The translations under genes were made by a program, and so were the position numbers. DNA of 64,000 nt. Origin: Streptomyces sp. NBC_00353 (GTDB taxonomy: Bacteria > Actinomycetota > Actinomycetes > Streptomycetales > Streptomycetaceae). This document shows positions 47,781 through 55,764 of the stretch, one piece after another; the first letter of the stretch is position 1, and every line of letters starts with the position of its first letter. The stretch spans positions 7,189,501 through 7,253,500 of the forward strand of contig NZ_CP107985.1 in assembly GCF_036108815.1 (NCBI RefSeq). Reading direction: 5' to 3'. Under the pieces are notes generated by a model. That model ran no database searches. It was not told where the DNA came from and worked only from the letters and a program-made list of their open reading frames with translations.

Positions 47781-48749
47781 ATGGGCTGGACGGTCCTCTA
47801 CATCGCGTTCGGCATCGTGGCGCTGTGGCTGCTCGGCGAAGTGCTCCTGCAGTACAAGGCGCGGCTGCGCTGGCGCCTGCTCGCCTTCACCGGCTTCGCC
47901 GGCGTGGTCGTCGGCGTGCTGATGCCGTCCGTGCCCGTCATCGCCGTCGGCGCGATCGCGTTCGCCATCGGCCAGACGTACGTCACGCTCTCCTTCCGGC
48001 GCGGCTTCTCGACCGGTTGGGCCATAGGGGGCAGCCCGGGCGAGAGCCGTCGCCGCCGAAGCGGCGGTGCCCGGGACACCCGCCGGGAGCCCACGCTCGA
48101 AGTGTCGGACCTCGAAGTGGAGTACGACCGGGCGGGCGAGGGCGAGGCGGAGAGCGCCTCACCCGCACCCGCGGCCGCCGTCTACGAGCCGGAACCGCTG
48201 CCGGACGACACCGGGCAGTACGGCATCTACACCGATCCCGTCCCGCAGCAGGAGTCCCAGCAGGCTCAGGGGCAGCCCCAGTACGGCGCGTACGACCCGT
48301 ACACCGACTACTCCACGTACAGCGGCGTGCCCGGCCAGGACAGCTACGCCGGACAGGGCACGTACGCCGACCAGAACGCGTACGCCAGTCAGGACAGTTA
48401 CGCCGGGCAGGACACTTACGCCAGTCAGGACAGCTACGCCGGGCAGTACGACTACGGCACGGGCCAGCAGCAGTACGCCGCGTACTCCGACCCGTACATC
48501 GGCACCACCGGCCCCTCGCAGTACGGCGCGCCCGACACCCACGCGAGCTACGACAGCTACGGCGGCCAGCAGCAGTACGCGGCAGACCCCTACGCCCAGC
48601 AGTACACCTCCGAGACCCCGCCGGGCGGCGTCTGGGTACCGCAGCAGCGCGAGGGCGAGCAGTATCCGCCGGAGCAGCAGCCCGTACAGCCCGCCCCGTA
48701 CCCGAACACCTACGACAGCGGCTACAACGAGCAGCAGTACCGCTACTGA
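47781..48749 (+). CDS. Membrane protein with Tyr/Gln-rich repeat tail
   Basis: A 322-residue protein. Two or three hydrophobic segments lie at ~1-75 (WTVLYIAFGIVALWLL, LLAFTGFAGVVVGVLMP, VPVIAVGAIAFAIG), then a charged linker, then a ~200-residue low-complexity tail very rich in Tyr, Gln, Gly, Ser and Asp. The core of the tail repeats DSYAGQ/DTYASQ units. Such prion-like tails often drive self-association or bind the cell wall or nucleic acid. ATG at 47781 with GGGGGCGGG; 47769 is an alternative. Conserved in Streptomyces in the membrane part; the repeat length probably varies. Confidence 0.8.
   Translation: MGWTVLYIAFGIVALWLLGEVLLQYKARLRWRLLAFTGFAGVVVGVLMPSVPVIAVGAIAFAIGQTYVTLSFRRGFSTGWAIGGSPGESRRRRSGGARDTRREPTLEVSDLEVEYDRAGEGEAESASPAPAAAVYEPEPLPDDTGQYGIYTDPVPQQESQQAQGQPQYGAYDPYTDYSTYSGVPGQDSYAGQGTYADQNAYASQDSYAGQDTYASQDSYAGQYDYGTGQQQYAAYSDPYIGTTGPSQYGAPDTHASYDSYGGQQQYAADPYAQQYTSETPPGGVWVPQQREGEQYPPEQQPVQPAPYPNTYDSGYNEQQYRY
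48336..48455 (+). repeat. In-gene tandem repeats (36-bp and shorter units)
   Basis: Units beginning tacgccagtcagga at 48381 and 48417 repeat with a 36-bp period and few changes; shorter related units flank them. They encode the SYAGQ/TYASQ tail of the Tyr/Gln-rich protein. Confidence 0.8.
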
Positions 48750-48873
48750 CCGACGCCCGGCAGCCGGTCCCGGCCTCTCATGCCTTCGAGGTCATGGGGG
48801 AGACCGGCGACGAGGCGGCCCCCGATGGGCCCGGCCCCCGTACCCGCACTCGTGCCCTCCCGATGCCGGCCCC

Positions 48874-50394
48874 TCACCGGGAGCCGCGGAAGCCGTCCCC
48901 CTCCACGATGAGCCCGGCGACGAGCGTCCCCGACATCCCGGCGTGCGCGAGCCCGCCGCCCGGGTGGGACCAGCCGCCCGCGAGGTAGAGACCCGGCAGC
49001 CGGGTGCGGTTCCCCGGATGCAGATACGCGCCCCCGGCCCCGGCCAGCGCCGGTGCGGGTACCGAGCCGCCCTCGGCGCCGGTGTCGGCCGCTGTTTGGA
49101 CGGGCGTCCGCACCTCGGCGTGGAGCAGCCGCTCACGTATGCCGGGGACGGCAGCGCCGGCCGCCTCGATCAAGGTGTCCGCGTACCGCTCGCGCAGCGC
49201 CGCGTCCGTCCAGTCCACCGCGCCGTGCGGGGCGACCGTCGCCGTCACCGTCACGGCCTCGTGCGCGTCGTCGGGGCGGGTCGACGGATCGTCCGGGCGG
49301 ATCACCGTCACCGTGGGCCGCTCGGCGAGCCGGCCACCGAACACCGCCTCTCGTTCCGCCGCGCCGTCCACGCCGTGCACCACGGTCCGGTGCACCGTCC
49401 CCGCCGGCCGGGCGCCGCTCAGTGACAGCAGGACCTGGAACCGGCCCGGCACCGTCGCCCGGTCCGCCGACCGCGGCTGAGCCGTCACATCGCCGTCCCG
49501 CCAGAGCTCCTGACCCGGCACCAGCCCCGGGCGCGGCCAGGCCCCGAGAACCACGTGATCGACCTCGGCGACCGTCCCCGACGCCAGCTCGACCCCCGCC
49601 GCCCGGCCGTCCGTCTCCACCACCCGGGCCACCTCGGCGCCGAACACGAACTCCACCTTCCGCGCCAGGCACCGCTCGTACACCGCCTGCGCCAGCGCCC
49701 GCATCCCGCCGACCACGTACCAGCTGCCGAACGTCTCCTCCATGTACGGGAGCAGGGCCGCGCTCGCCGGCGTGCGCAGCGGATCGAGGCCGTACGACAA
49801 CGCGTATCCGTCGAGCAGCGCGGTCAGCCGGGGGTCCGTCAGCTCCCAGGCGCCGACCTCCGCCACCGTGCCCGCCTGCCGGGCGGCCCGCAGTATCCGG
49901 CGCTGCCGGAGCGCCGGATACGGATCGCGGCCCAGCACCTGCCAGTCGGCGCGCAACGGCTCCTCCAGGAGCGGCCGCCGGGACCGGTCCCACGCATCCC
50001 GGGCCCGGTCGAGGAACTCGCCCCAGCTGCTGCCCGCACCGGTCCCCAGCGCGCCGTCCAGGGCGGCGACCACCCCGGCCCGCGAGGCGTTCGGCAGCGA
50101 GACCGCCGTGCCGTCGGCGAAGAGATGGCGGCTCGCCGGATCGACCTGCGTCATCGTGACGCACCGCTCCAGCGGCTCCTTGCCGGTCTTGACGAACAGA
50201 TCGCGGTAGACGGCCGGCAGATGCAGCAGCGAGGGACCCGTGTCGAACGCGAAGCCGTCACGGGCATACCGGCCGACCGAGCCGCCGTACGTCCCGGACC
50301 GCTCGTACACCGTCACCCGGTGCCCTGCCACGGCCAGCCGGGCAGCCGCCGCCATTGCGCCCATCCCGGCGCCGATCACCGCAATACGTGCCAT
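48874..50394 (-). CDS. Phytoene-desaturase-like FAD-dependent oxidase
   Basis: A 506-residue flavoprotein of the CrtI/amine-oxidase superfamily. N-terminal dinucleotide motif GAGMGAMAAAARLAVAGHRVTVYER; then GGSVGRYARDGFAFDTGPSLLHLP; the C-terminal FAD motif is LPGLYLAGGWSHPGGGLAHAGMSG. CrtI-type enzymes desaturate or oxidise isoprenoids, but no carotenoid genes are near, so the substrate could be another polyprenyl or quinone-like lipid. ATG with AAGG upstream. It is followed on the same strand order by DUF4126, 31 bp upstream. Confidence 0.87.
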   Translation of the reverse strand: MARIAVIGAGMGAMAAAARLAVAGHRVTVYERSGTYGGSVGRYARDGFAFDTGPSLLHLPAVYRDLFVKTGKEPLERCVTMTQVDPASRHLFADGTAVSLPNASRAGVVAALDGALGTGAGSSWGEFLDRARDAWDRSRRPLLEEPLRADWQVLGRDPYPALRQRRILRAARQAGTVAEVGAWELTDPRLTALLDGYALSYGLDPLRTPASAALLPYMEETFGSWYVVGGMRALAQAVYERCLARKVEFVFGAEVARVVETDGRAAGVELASGTVAEVDHVVLGAWPRPGLVPGQELWRDGDVTAQPRSADRATVPGRFQVLLSLSGARPAGTVHRTVVHGVDGAAEREAVFGGRLAERPTVTVIRPDDPSTRPDDAHEAVTVTATVAPHGAVDWTDAALRERYADTLIEAAGAAVPGIRERLLHAEVRTPVQTAADTGAEGGSVPAPALAGAGGAYLHPGNRTRLPGLYLAGGWSHPGGGLAHAGMSGTLVAGLIVEGDGFRGSR

Positions 50395-50425
50395 GTCAGT
50401 GACCTTAACGGCCACCGCCGACAAG

Positions 50426-51043
50426 TCAGCCGGGAGGCCAGTGCGAACCCGTCCCGGCCAGGCGTCTCTCCTCGCGCCGCTGGGCCCTGCGGCGCAGGAA
50501 CCGGCGGATCCGGGAGGCCAGGAGGACCAGTGTCACGATGCCGAGCACCAGCAGCGTCGCGGCGATGATCGAGGCCGCCAGCGGATGGAATATCGCGAAC
50601 GTGATGATTCCGGCGACGCCCAGGTCCTCGGCGGTGCTCACCGCGATATTGCTGAACGGCTCGGGCGAGGTGTTCACCGCCATCCTGGTGCCCGCCTTCA
50701 CCAGATGACTCATCAGCGCGGTGGAACCGCCGACGGCCCCGGCGGCCAGCTCCGGCAGCGAACCGCTCTCACCGGCCAGCAGCGCCGCCACGACGGCCCC
50801 GGCGAGCGGCCTGATGACGGTGTGCACCGAGTCCCAGAGCGAGTCCACGTACGGGATCTTGTCCGCCACCGCCTCGCACAGGAACAGCACGCCGGCCACC
50901 ACGAGGACATCGGTGCGCTGCAGCGATGCGGGCACCTCGTCGCTGATGCCGGTCGCACCGAAGACGCCGAGCAACAGGACCACCGCGTAGGCGTTGATCC
51001 CGCTCGCCCAGCCGCTCGTGAAGACCAGGGGGAGTACGGACAC
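50426..51043 (-). CDS. DUF4126 membrane protein
   Basis: A 205-residue membrane protein with about five hydrophobic segments: GWASGINAYAVVLLLGVFG, VLVVAGVLFLCEAVADKIPYVD, a Gly/Ala-rich region and a C-terminal helix followed by a run of Arg. It fits DUF4126, a conserved actinobacterial family of unknown role. GTG start. It lies upstream of the CrtI-like gene on the same strand, only 31 bp apart, so probably an operon. The promoter region carries a MacR-like palindrome. Confidence 0.85.
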   Translation of the reverse strand: MSVLPLVFTSGWASGINAYAVVLLLGVFGATGISDEVPASLQRTDVLVVAGVLFLCEAVADKIPYVDSLWDSVHTVIRPLAGAVVAALLAGESGSLPELAAGAVGGSTALMSHLVKAGTRMAVNTSPEPFSNIAVSTAEDLGVAGIITFAIFHPLAASIIAATLLVLGIVTLVLLASRIRRFLRRRAQRREERRLAGTGSHWPPG

Positions 51044-51100
51044 GGACGTGATCGTAACCAGGTGGTGCGGCGCTGCGGGTGGGGTCGGGTGCGCAGCTCT

Positions 51101-51143
51101 GAGTATCCGTACCTAGTGAACGAGATGAGTAGGTACGCGGATG
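51101..51143. promoter_or_regulatory. MacR-like palindrome and stem upstream of DUF4126
   Basis: TGAGTATCCGTACCTA (51101-51116) matches 11 of 14 fixed positions of TGAGTACnnGTACTCA, the MacR box as I recall it. A second TGAGTA lies at 51127, and taccta/taggta (51111-51116 with 51131-51136) can pair. It is 58-73 bp before the DUF4126 start. Confidence 0.4.
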
Positions 51144-51312
51144 GGCCGCCACCTGCGCAGACGGAAGAGTGGAGACCACGGAAGGGGCGGGGCGCCGGTA
51201 CCGCCGACACGGGGCGGCGGAACAGGCACGGCACTCCTTTCCGGAACGGGGGTGCACCACGGAGGGCCCGGGGACCACGGGGGTCACGGGGGAAGGCTCT
51301 CCGACAGCACGG

Positions 51313-51367
51313 GAAGCGCCGGTCGGACGAGGCTCGGGGGGATCGAGCCTCGTGGGACCGGCGCTTC
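51313..51367 (-). terminator. Terminator of the TetR operon
   Basis: Two stacked perfect stems, 12 bp (51313-51324 with 51356-51367) and 10 bp (51327-51336 with 51344-51353), are separated by a symmetric 2x2 GG loop. It lies 34 bp after the tetR-type stop on the minus strand. Confidence 0.85.
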
Positions 51368-51401
51368 TGTGCGTGCGCACGCCCTCGGAGAGGAGTGCGT
51401 A

Positions 51402-52013
51402 TCAGCGTCCGCTGACCCGGCCGTGCAGCAGCAGGGACAGCGCCGAGTGCACATCGTCGATGGACCGTTCGGGCTGGAACGCCTGCCAGTCCAGCGCCGC
51501 CACCAGCACCATGCCGACCAGTGCGGCCGCCGTCAGCGGGATGTCGATCTCCTGGCTGAGCTCGCCGTTCCCGACGCCCTCCCGGAGCACGTCCTCGACC
51601 ACGGCGACGGCCTCCTGACGTACCACCAGCAGGGTCGCCTGCCAGGCACGGTTGGTGCGCCACAGCTCCGCGACGTACAGCTGGGTGAACGCCGGATAGC
51701 GGTCGATGAAGACCAGACCGGCCCTGATCATCGCGTCCAGGGCCTCGACCCGGGTGCCGCCGCGCTCCTCGGTCTGCTCGGCCGCGGACCGCAGTGACGC
51801 GGTCAGCAGTCCGACGCCGTGCCGCAGCAGTTCCTCGAAGAGCTCGGTCTTGCTCTTGAAGTTGTAGTAGACCGTGCCCTTGGCGACCCCGGCGCGCTCG
51901 GCGATCTCGTCGACCGTGGTCGCCGAGAAACCCTTCTCCGCGATGAGCGTGACGGCCGCCTCGTAGAGCTTCTGCCGGGTGGCCTGGCGACGCGTGGTGC
52001 TACTGCTTTCCAT
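51402..52013 (-). CDS. TetR family transcriptional regulator
   Basis: A 203-residue repressor. The N-terminal HTH (~10-56) reads RQKLYEAAVTLIAEKGFSATTVDEIAERAGVAKGTVYYNFKSK, a textbook TetR DNA-binding domain; the rest is the helical ligand-binding and dimer part, with an acidic helix EEMs-like DVLREGVGNGEL. Last gene of an operon with the YhgE-type and ABC-like genes on the same strand, 29 bp after the former. A TetR-style palindrome lies at the operon promoter, so autoregulation is likely. ATG chosen; GTG at 52028 possible. Ligand unknown. Confidence 0.92.
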   Translation of the reverse strand: MESSSTTRRQATRQKLYEAAVTLIAEKGFSATTVDEIAERAGVAKGTVYYNFKSKTELFEELLRHGVGLLTASLRSAAEQTEERGGTRVEALDAMIRAGLVFIDRYPAFTQLYVAELWRTNRAWQATLLVVRQEAVAVVEDVLREGVGNGELSQEIDIPLTAAALVGMVLVAALDWQAFQPERSIDDVHSALSLLLHGRVSGR

Positions 52014-52042
52014 GCGGTCGATTCTCACAGGTCCCGGCGCGC

Positions 52043-54130
52043 TCACAGGCTCAGCTCCGGATGCAGCCGGTCCAGCGTCCACACCTGCTTGCGGCGTGCG
52101 GCGACCGCGGTCAGGGCCAGCGCCCCCGCCGTGAACGCCAGGAGCACCGCACAGCCCTGCCAGACCGGGCCGAGCCCGCCGCCCGTGATCAGCCTGCGCA
52201 GCCCCTCGACGATGTAGCTCATCGGCAGATACGGGTGGATCGCACCGAAGAAGCCGGGGCTGGTCTGGACGGGATACGTACCTCCGGCCGAGGTCAGCTG
52301 GAGCATCAGCACGGCGAGCACGAGGATCCGTCCCGCTGCGCCGAACCGTGCGTTCAGCCACTGCACGATCGCGCCGAAGCAGCAGGTCACAAGGGCGAGG
52401 AAGCCGATCGTTCCGGCGGCGTGGGCCATCTGCAGTCCCAGCCCCCAGTGCAGCACGGACATCAGGGCGGCGACCTGCAGCAGACCGATCGCGGCCACCG
52501 GCAGCCAGCCCGCGAAGGCGATCCGCCAGGCGGAGGCCCCGGCGGCGAGCGCCCTCCGGTTGAGCGGCTGGATCAGCATGTACGCCACCATGGCGCCCAC
52601 CCAGAGGGAGAGCGGGATGAAGTACGGGGCGAACCCGGTGCCGTAGTTGGGAGCCTTGTGCAGCGACTGGGAGGCGAGCTTCACCGGGTCGGCCATCACA
52701 TCGGTGCGCCGGTCGCGGTCCTGCTTGTCGTAGTCGGGGATCTTGCCGACCCCGTCGTTCAGCCCCTGGGCGAGCGTCGCCGAACCGTCGCCGAGCCGGA
52801 TCAGCCCGCCGTCCAGGCTGGTCGCCCCCTTCTTCAACTCGCCGACGCCGGTGTTCAGATCGACGGATCCGGTCCTCGCGGTGGCCAGGCCGGTGTGCAG
52901 CTCGTCCGCACCCTTGGCGACCTTGTGGGCTCCGGTGTTGAGCGCGTTCACCTTCGCGACGGCGGACTTCAGGTCCTCGTCGAGGTGCGGGGAGCGTTCG
53001 GCGAGGGCGTCGGCCTGCTTCTGCAGGGTCGCCAGCTGTCCGCGCAGCTTCTTGAGATCCCCGTTCTGGTCCTTGACCAGTACGTTCACATCGTCGGCGA
53101 CCTTCGCGACATCGGCCGCGGCGGTCGTGGCCCGCTTCAGCGGGGGACAGACGGTGGGGTCGGGGAGCAGCTGCCCGGTGCAGCGGGTGCGGTAGACGTC
53201 GGCCAGATCGGCGGAGGCCTCGTGGGCGGCGGTCGCCGCGGTCGGCGCCGCCTTCACCAGCAGGTCGAGGTTGTCCCGTACGGTCTGCGAGGAATCGGCG
53301 ACCAGCCGGGCGGTGTCGCCGATCGTCCTGCCGTTGTCCTTCAGGAACGGGCGGACGTCGGCCGCCACCCCGTTGACCTTGTCGGCGAGCAGCTGGGTGC
53401 CGTCGGCGACCTGCTGGGACCCGGTTTCGAGGTCGCCGGCGCCCTTGTTCAGTTTGGCGATTCCGCTCTCCAGCCGGCCGCTGCCGGACTTGGCGTCCTT
53501 GAGCCCGTCCGCGAGATCCTTCGAGCCCTTCTTCGCCTTGCCGATCCCGCCCTTGAGGTCGTCGGCGCCCTGCGCGGCCTTCGCCGTCGCGTCGTGGAGG
53601 TCGGAGAACGAGATGAAGATCCGGTCGAGGAAGCCGCGCGAGGCATTGACCGAGGCGGCGGTGCGGACCTCGGAGAACACCGTCCGGGAGATCTGCCCGA
53701 CGATGTAGTTGTTGGCGTCGTTCGTCCGCACCTGCAGCGCACCGGTCTCGGGGGAGTCACCCGAACTGGACGCGATCCGCTTGCTGAAGTCCGCCGGCAT
53801 GGTCAGCGAGAGGTAGTACGTGCCGTCCTCGACGCCCCGGTCGGCCTGGGCGGAGCTCACCTCGTGCCACTCGAAGATCTTGGAGTCGAGCAGCTCGCCG
53901 GTGATCTCGTCCCCGGCCTCGATGCGCTTTCCGGCGGCGGTGGCGCCCTTGTCGTTGTCGACCAGGGCGACAGGGATCTTGTCGAGGCGGCTGTACGGGT
54001 CCCAGAAGGACCACAGGTACAGGGCGCCGTAGAGCAGGGGCAGGAGCAGGAGCGCGACGAGTGCGGCGCGGGGCAGCCTGCCCCTGCCGAAACGCTTCAG
54101 CTCAAGCGCGGCCAGTTTCGGCGAACGCAT
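52043..54130 (-). CDS. YhgE/Pip-type membrane protein (ABC-2-like permease)
   Basis: A 695-residue membrane protein. One N-terminal helix (~20-40, AALVALLLLPLLYGALYLWSFWDP) precedes an extracellular region; ~200-420 is a long chain of short heptad-like repeats with DLxxGxxxLxxG rhythm (coiled coil); the last ~220 residues hold five or six membrane helices like ABC-2 permeases. This is the YhgE/Pip architecture (phage-infection protein, MmpL-associated or export roles in other bacteria). The start lies inside the 3' end of the ABC-like gene (29-bp overlap), so the pair should form one exporter-like complex. ATG at 54130 with AGGGG. Confidence 0.9.
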   Translation of the reverse strand: MRSPKLAALELKRFGRGRLPRAALVALLLLPLLYGALYLWSFWDPYSRLDKIPVALVDNDKGATAAGKRIEAGDEITGELLDSKIFEWHEVSSAQADRGVEDGTYYLSLTMPADFSKRIASSSGDSPETGALQVRTNDANNYIVGQISRTVFSEVRTAASVNASRGFLDRIFISFSDLHDATAKAAQGADDLKGGIGKAKKGSKDLADGLKDAKSGSGRLESGIAKLNKGAGDLETGSQQVADGTQLLADKVNGVAADVRPFLKDNGRTIGDTARLVADSSQTVRDNLDLLVKAAPTAATAAHEASADLADVYRTRCTGQLLPDPTVCPPLKRATTAAADVAKVADDVNVLVKDQNGDLKKLRGQLATLQKQADALAERSPHLDEDLKSAVAKVNALNTGAHKVAKGADELHTGLATARTGSVDLNTGVGELKKGATSLDGGLIRLGDGSATLAQGLNDGVGKIPDYDKQDRDRRTDVMADPVKLASQSLHKAPNYGTGFAPYFIPLSLWVGAMVAYMLIQPLNRRALAAGASAWRIAFAGWLPVAAIGLLQVAALMSVLHWGLGLQMAHAAGTIGFLALVTCCFGAIVQWLNARFGAAGRILVLAVLMLQLTSAGGTYPVQTSPGFFGAIHPYLPMSYIVEGLRRLITGGGLGPVWQGCAVLLAFTAGALALTAVAARRKQVWTLDRLHPELSL

Positions 54131-54947
54131 CGGCCGTCCCCTCATCAGTGGTCTTCTCGGTAGTCGTCGCCTCGGGGGCCTCTGCGGGCTCGGAGGCGTC
54201 CGTGGCGTCTGCCTCTGTGACGTCCGCGGTGTCTGAGACGCTCGTGGCGGCCGTGTTGTCCGTGCGGACGGTGATGGCGCCCCCGGGCGCCTGGCTGCAG
54301 ACGGCGAGCACGGTCGTTCCGCTGTCGGCGACGGAACGCAGCAGCTCCCAGGCCTCGGCGCGCTCGGCATCGGAGAGTTTGAGATCGGTGTCGTCCACGG
54401 CGAGCAGCCGCGGCCGGCCGATCAGTGCGAGGGCGACGGACAGCCGCAGCGCCTCCAGCCGCTCCAGATCGCGTACGGAGGTCCGCTCGGCCTTGGGCAG
54501 GGTTGCCGGGTCGAGTCCGGCGGCGGCCAGTGCCGTGTCGATCCGGTCGCGGGCTGCGGCTGTGCGCTCGGCGCGGGGGCGGAGCAGGGTGCGCAGCGAA
54601 CCGTCGAAGCGGCGCTGCAGCAGGGCGCGCTCGCGCAGGTGCTCGGCGACCGTGAAGGCCGGGTCGAGTTCGCTGACCTCCGGCACCGGGCCGAGCGCGC
54701 TGATCCTGCGTGCGGCGGCCATCTGGCGCGGCAGGCGCAGACCGCCCACCTCGGCGCGGCCCTCGGAGGGGCGCATCCGGCCCGTCAGGGCGAGCAGCAG
54801 GCAGGTGCGGCCGGAGCCGGACGGGCCCTCGACGGCGACCAGGGCGCCGGGTGGGGCGTCGAGCCGTACGCCCCGGAAGGCCCAGCCGCGCGGTCCCTTG
54901 AGCCCGAAGTCCTCGGCGGTGACAGCTGCCCCGTGCGGGCTGTCCAC
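54102..54947 (-). CDS. ABC-transporter-like ATPase with degenerate motifs
   Basis: A 281-residue ABC-type domain (~8-230) with a Thr/Ala/Glu-rich tail of ~50 residues. The Walker A reads GPSGSGRT, with Arg for the catalytic Lys; Walker B ends AVDDTD, with Asp for the catalytic Glu; the LSGGQ signature is replaced by SVRDLERLEALR. Such changes suggest weak or no hydrolysis, so it may act as a regulatory or structural partner of the YhgE-type protein. GTG start just downstream of a TetR-style operator; first gene of the operon. Confidence 0.85.
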   Translation of the reverse strand: MDSPHGAAVTAEDFGLKGPRGWAFRGVRLDAPPGALVAVEGPSGSGRTCLLLALTGRMRPSEGRAEVGGLRLPRQMAAARRISALGPVPEVSELDPAFTVAEHLRERALLQRRFDGSLRTLLRPRAERTAAARDRIDTALAAAGLDPATLPKAERTSVRDLERLEALRLSVALALIGRPRLLAVDDTDLKLSDAERAEAWELLRSVADSGTTVLAVCSQAPGGAITVRTDNTAATSVSDTADVTEADATDASEPAEAPEATTTEKTTDEGTADAFAETGRA

Positions 54948-54964
54948 AGACCCTCCCCTTTTAA

Positions 54965-54978
54965 ACTGACTGGTCAGT
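54965..54978. promoter_or_regulatory. TetR-type operator
   Basis: ACTGACTGGTCAGT is a perfect palindrome (ACTGAC-TG-GTCAGT) 18 bp upstream of the GTG of the ABC-like gene. The core CTGACTGGTCAG is typical for TetR repressors acting on their own exporter operons. Confidence 0.75.
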
Positions 54979-55112
54979 ACAAAAAGATAGCTCGAACTCG
55001 CGAACTAGGCAAAAGGGCAGGTCAGGGGCGGATCGAGGTCGATTGTCAGTGGTGGGCCCCACGATGGATACATACGGCCACGGAGCCGTCACACGACGAC
55101 AGGAGGTTCGTC

Positions 55113-55661
55113 ATGGCCAACTCGTCCGCAGCTGCCGCCTCTCGGCGCCGCGCAGGCGGCCCTGCCCCCTCACCGACCGGCCCCGCCCCGTCTTCGAGCG
55201 GCCCGGCGAACGACGTCCACCCGGTGCTGCGCCGCACCACCGCGCCGCCCGCCGCTCTCGATCTGCTGGCCCAGGCCCGCGGCGGTCTCGAAGAGGCCGC
55301 CGTGCTCGCCGTGCCGAACGAGCGCTATGTCACCGCTCATCTCGCCGCGCTGCGCACCGCTGCCGCCGTGCTCGCCGCCCGCGGCCGGCCCGAAACGACC
55401 AGGCGACGCAGGGAGAGGATCCGCAGCGCCTGGGAAGTCCTTCCGGAGATCGCCCCGGAGCTCACCGAATGGAGCGCCCTGTTCGCTTCGGGGGCCCGCC
55501 GGAGGGCCCGGGCGGAAGCGGGCATACCGGGGGCGGCCAGCAGCCGCGACGCCGACGATCTGCTGCGCGACGCGGCCATGTTCCTGCGCCTGGTGGAGCG
55601 GCTCCTGGTGCTCCAGCCGACGCTCCCTCAGGCCCGGCAGGAGCGGCCCGACGCGGGATGA
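55113..55661 (+). CDS. SAV_6107-type HEPN domain protein
   Basis: A 182-residue protein: a low-complexity N-terminus (1-33, Ala/Ser/Pro), then a helical HEPN-type domain. From memory this is the SAV_6107 family, conserved in Streptomyces at this place. The stretch R71-YVTA-H76 has the Rx4H spacing of catalytic HEPN RNases, but activity is unproven. AGGAGG ribosome site 6 nt before ATG. It is divergent from the YhgE operon, with the TetR operator in the 165 bp between them. Confidence 0.82.
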   Translation: MANSSAAAASRRRAGGPAPSPTGPAPSSSGPANDVHPVLRRTTAPPAALDLLAQARGGLEEAAVLAVPNERYVTAHLAALRTAAAVLAARGRPETTRRRRERIRSAWEVLPEIAPELTEWSALFASGARRRARAEAGIPGAASSRDADDLLRDAAMFLRLVERLLVLQPTLPQARQERPDAG

Positions 55662-55764
55662 CGGCTGCGGTGGCTCGAGGCAATAGGGTGGACAGCACCT
55701 GCATCAACCTGCACCGTTCACGCTCCGCCGTCAGTGGCGGCACCGTGCCGAGGAGTCAACTGCC

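Larger units (their letters stand above)
51044..51401. other. Intergenic region between DUF4126 and TetR genes
   Basis: 358 bp without a credible gene. The left part holds the DUF4126 promoter with a MacR-like palindrome and a small stem. The middle is G-rich and low-complexity (ccacggggg-type runs near 51270-51290). The right part is a large terminator hairpin for the TetR operon. Confidence 0.7.

Noticed and set aside
48336..48455. CRISPR-like spaced repeats
   Set aside because: The repeats are in-frame, degenerate, lack unique spacers and encode a Tyr/Gln-rich protein tail; no cas genes are present.
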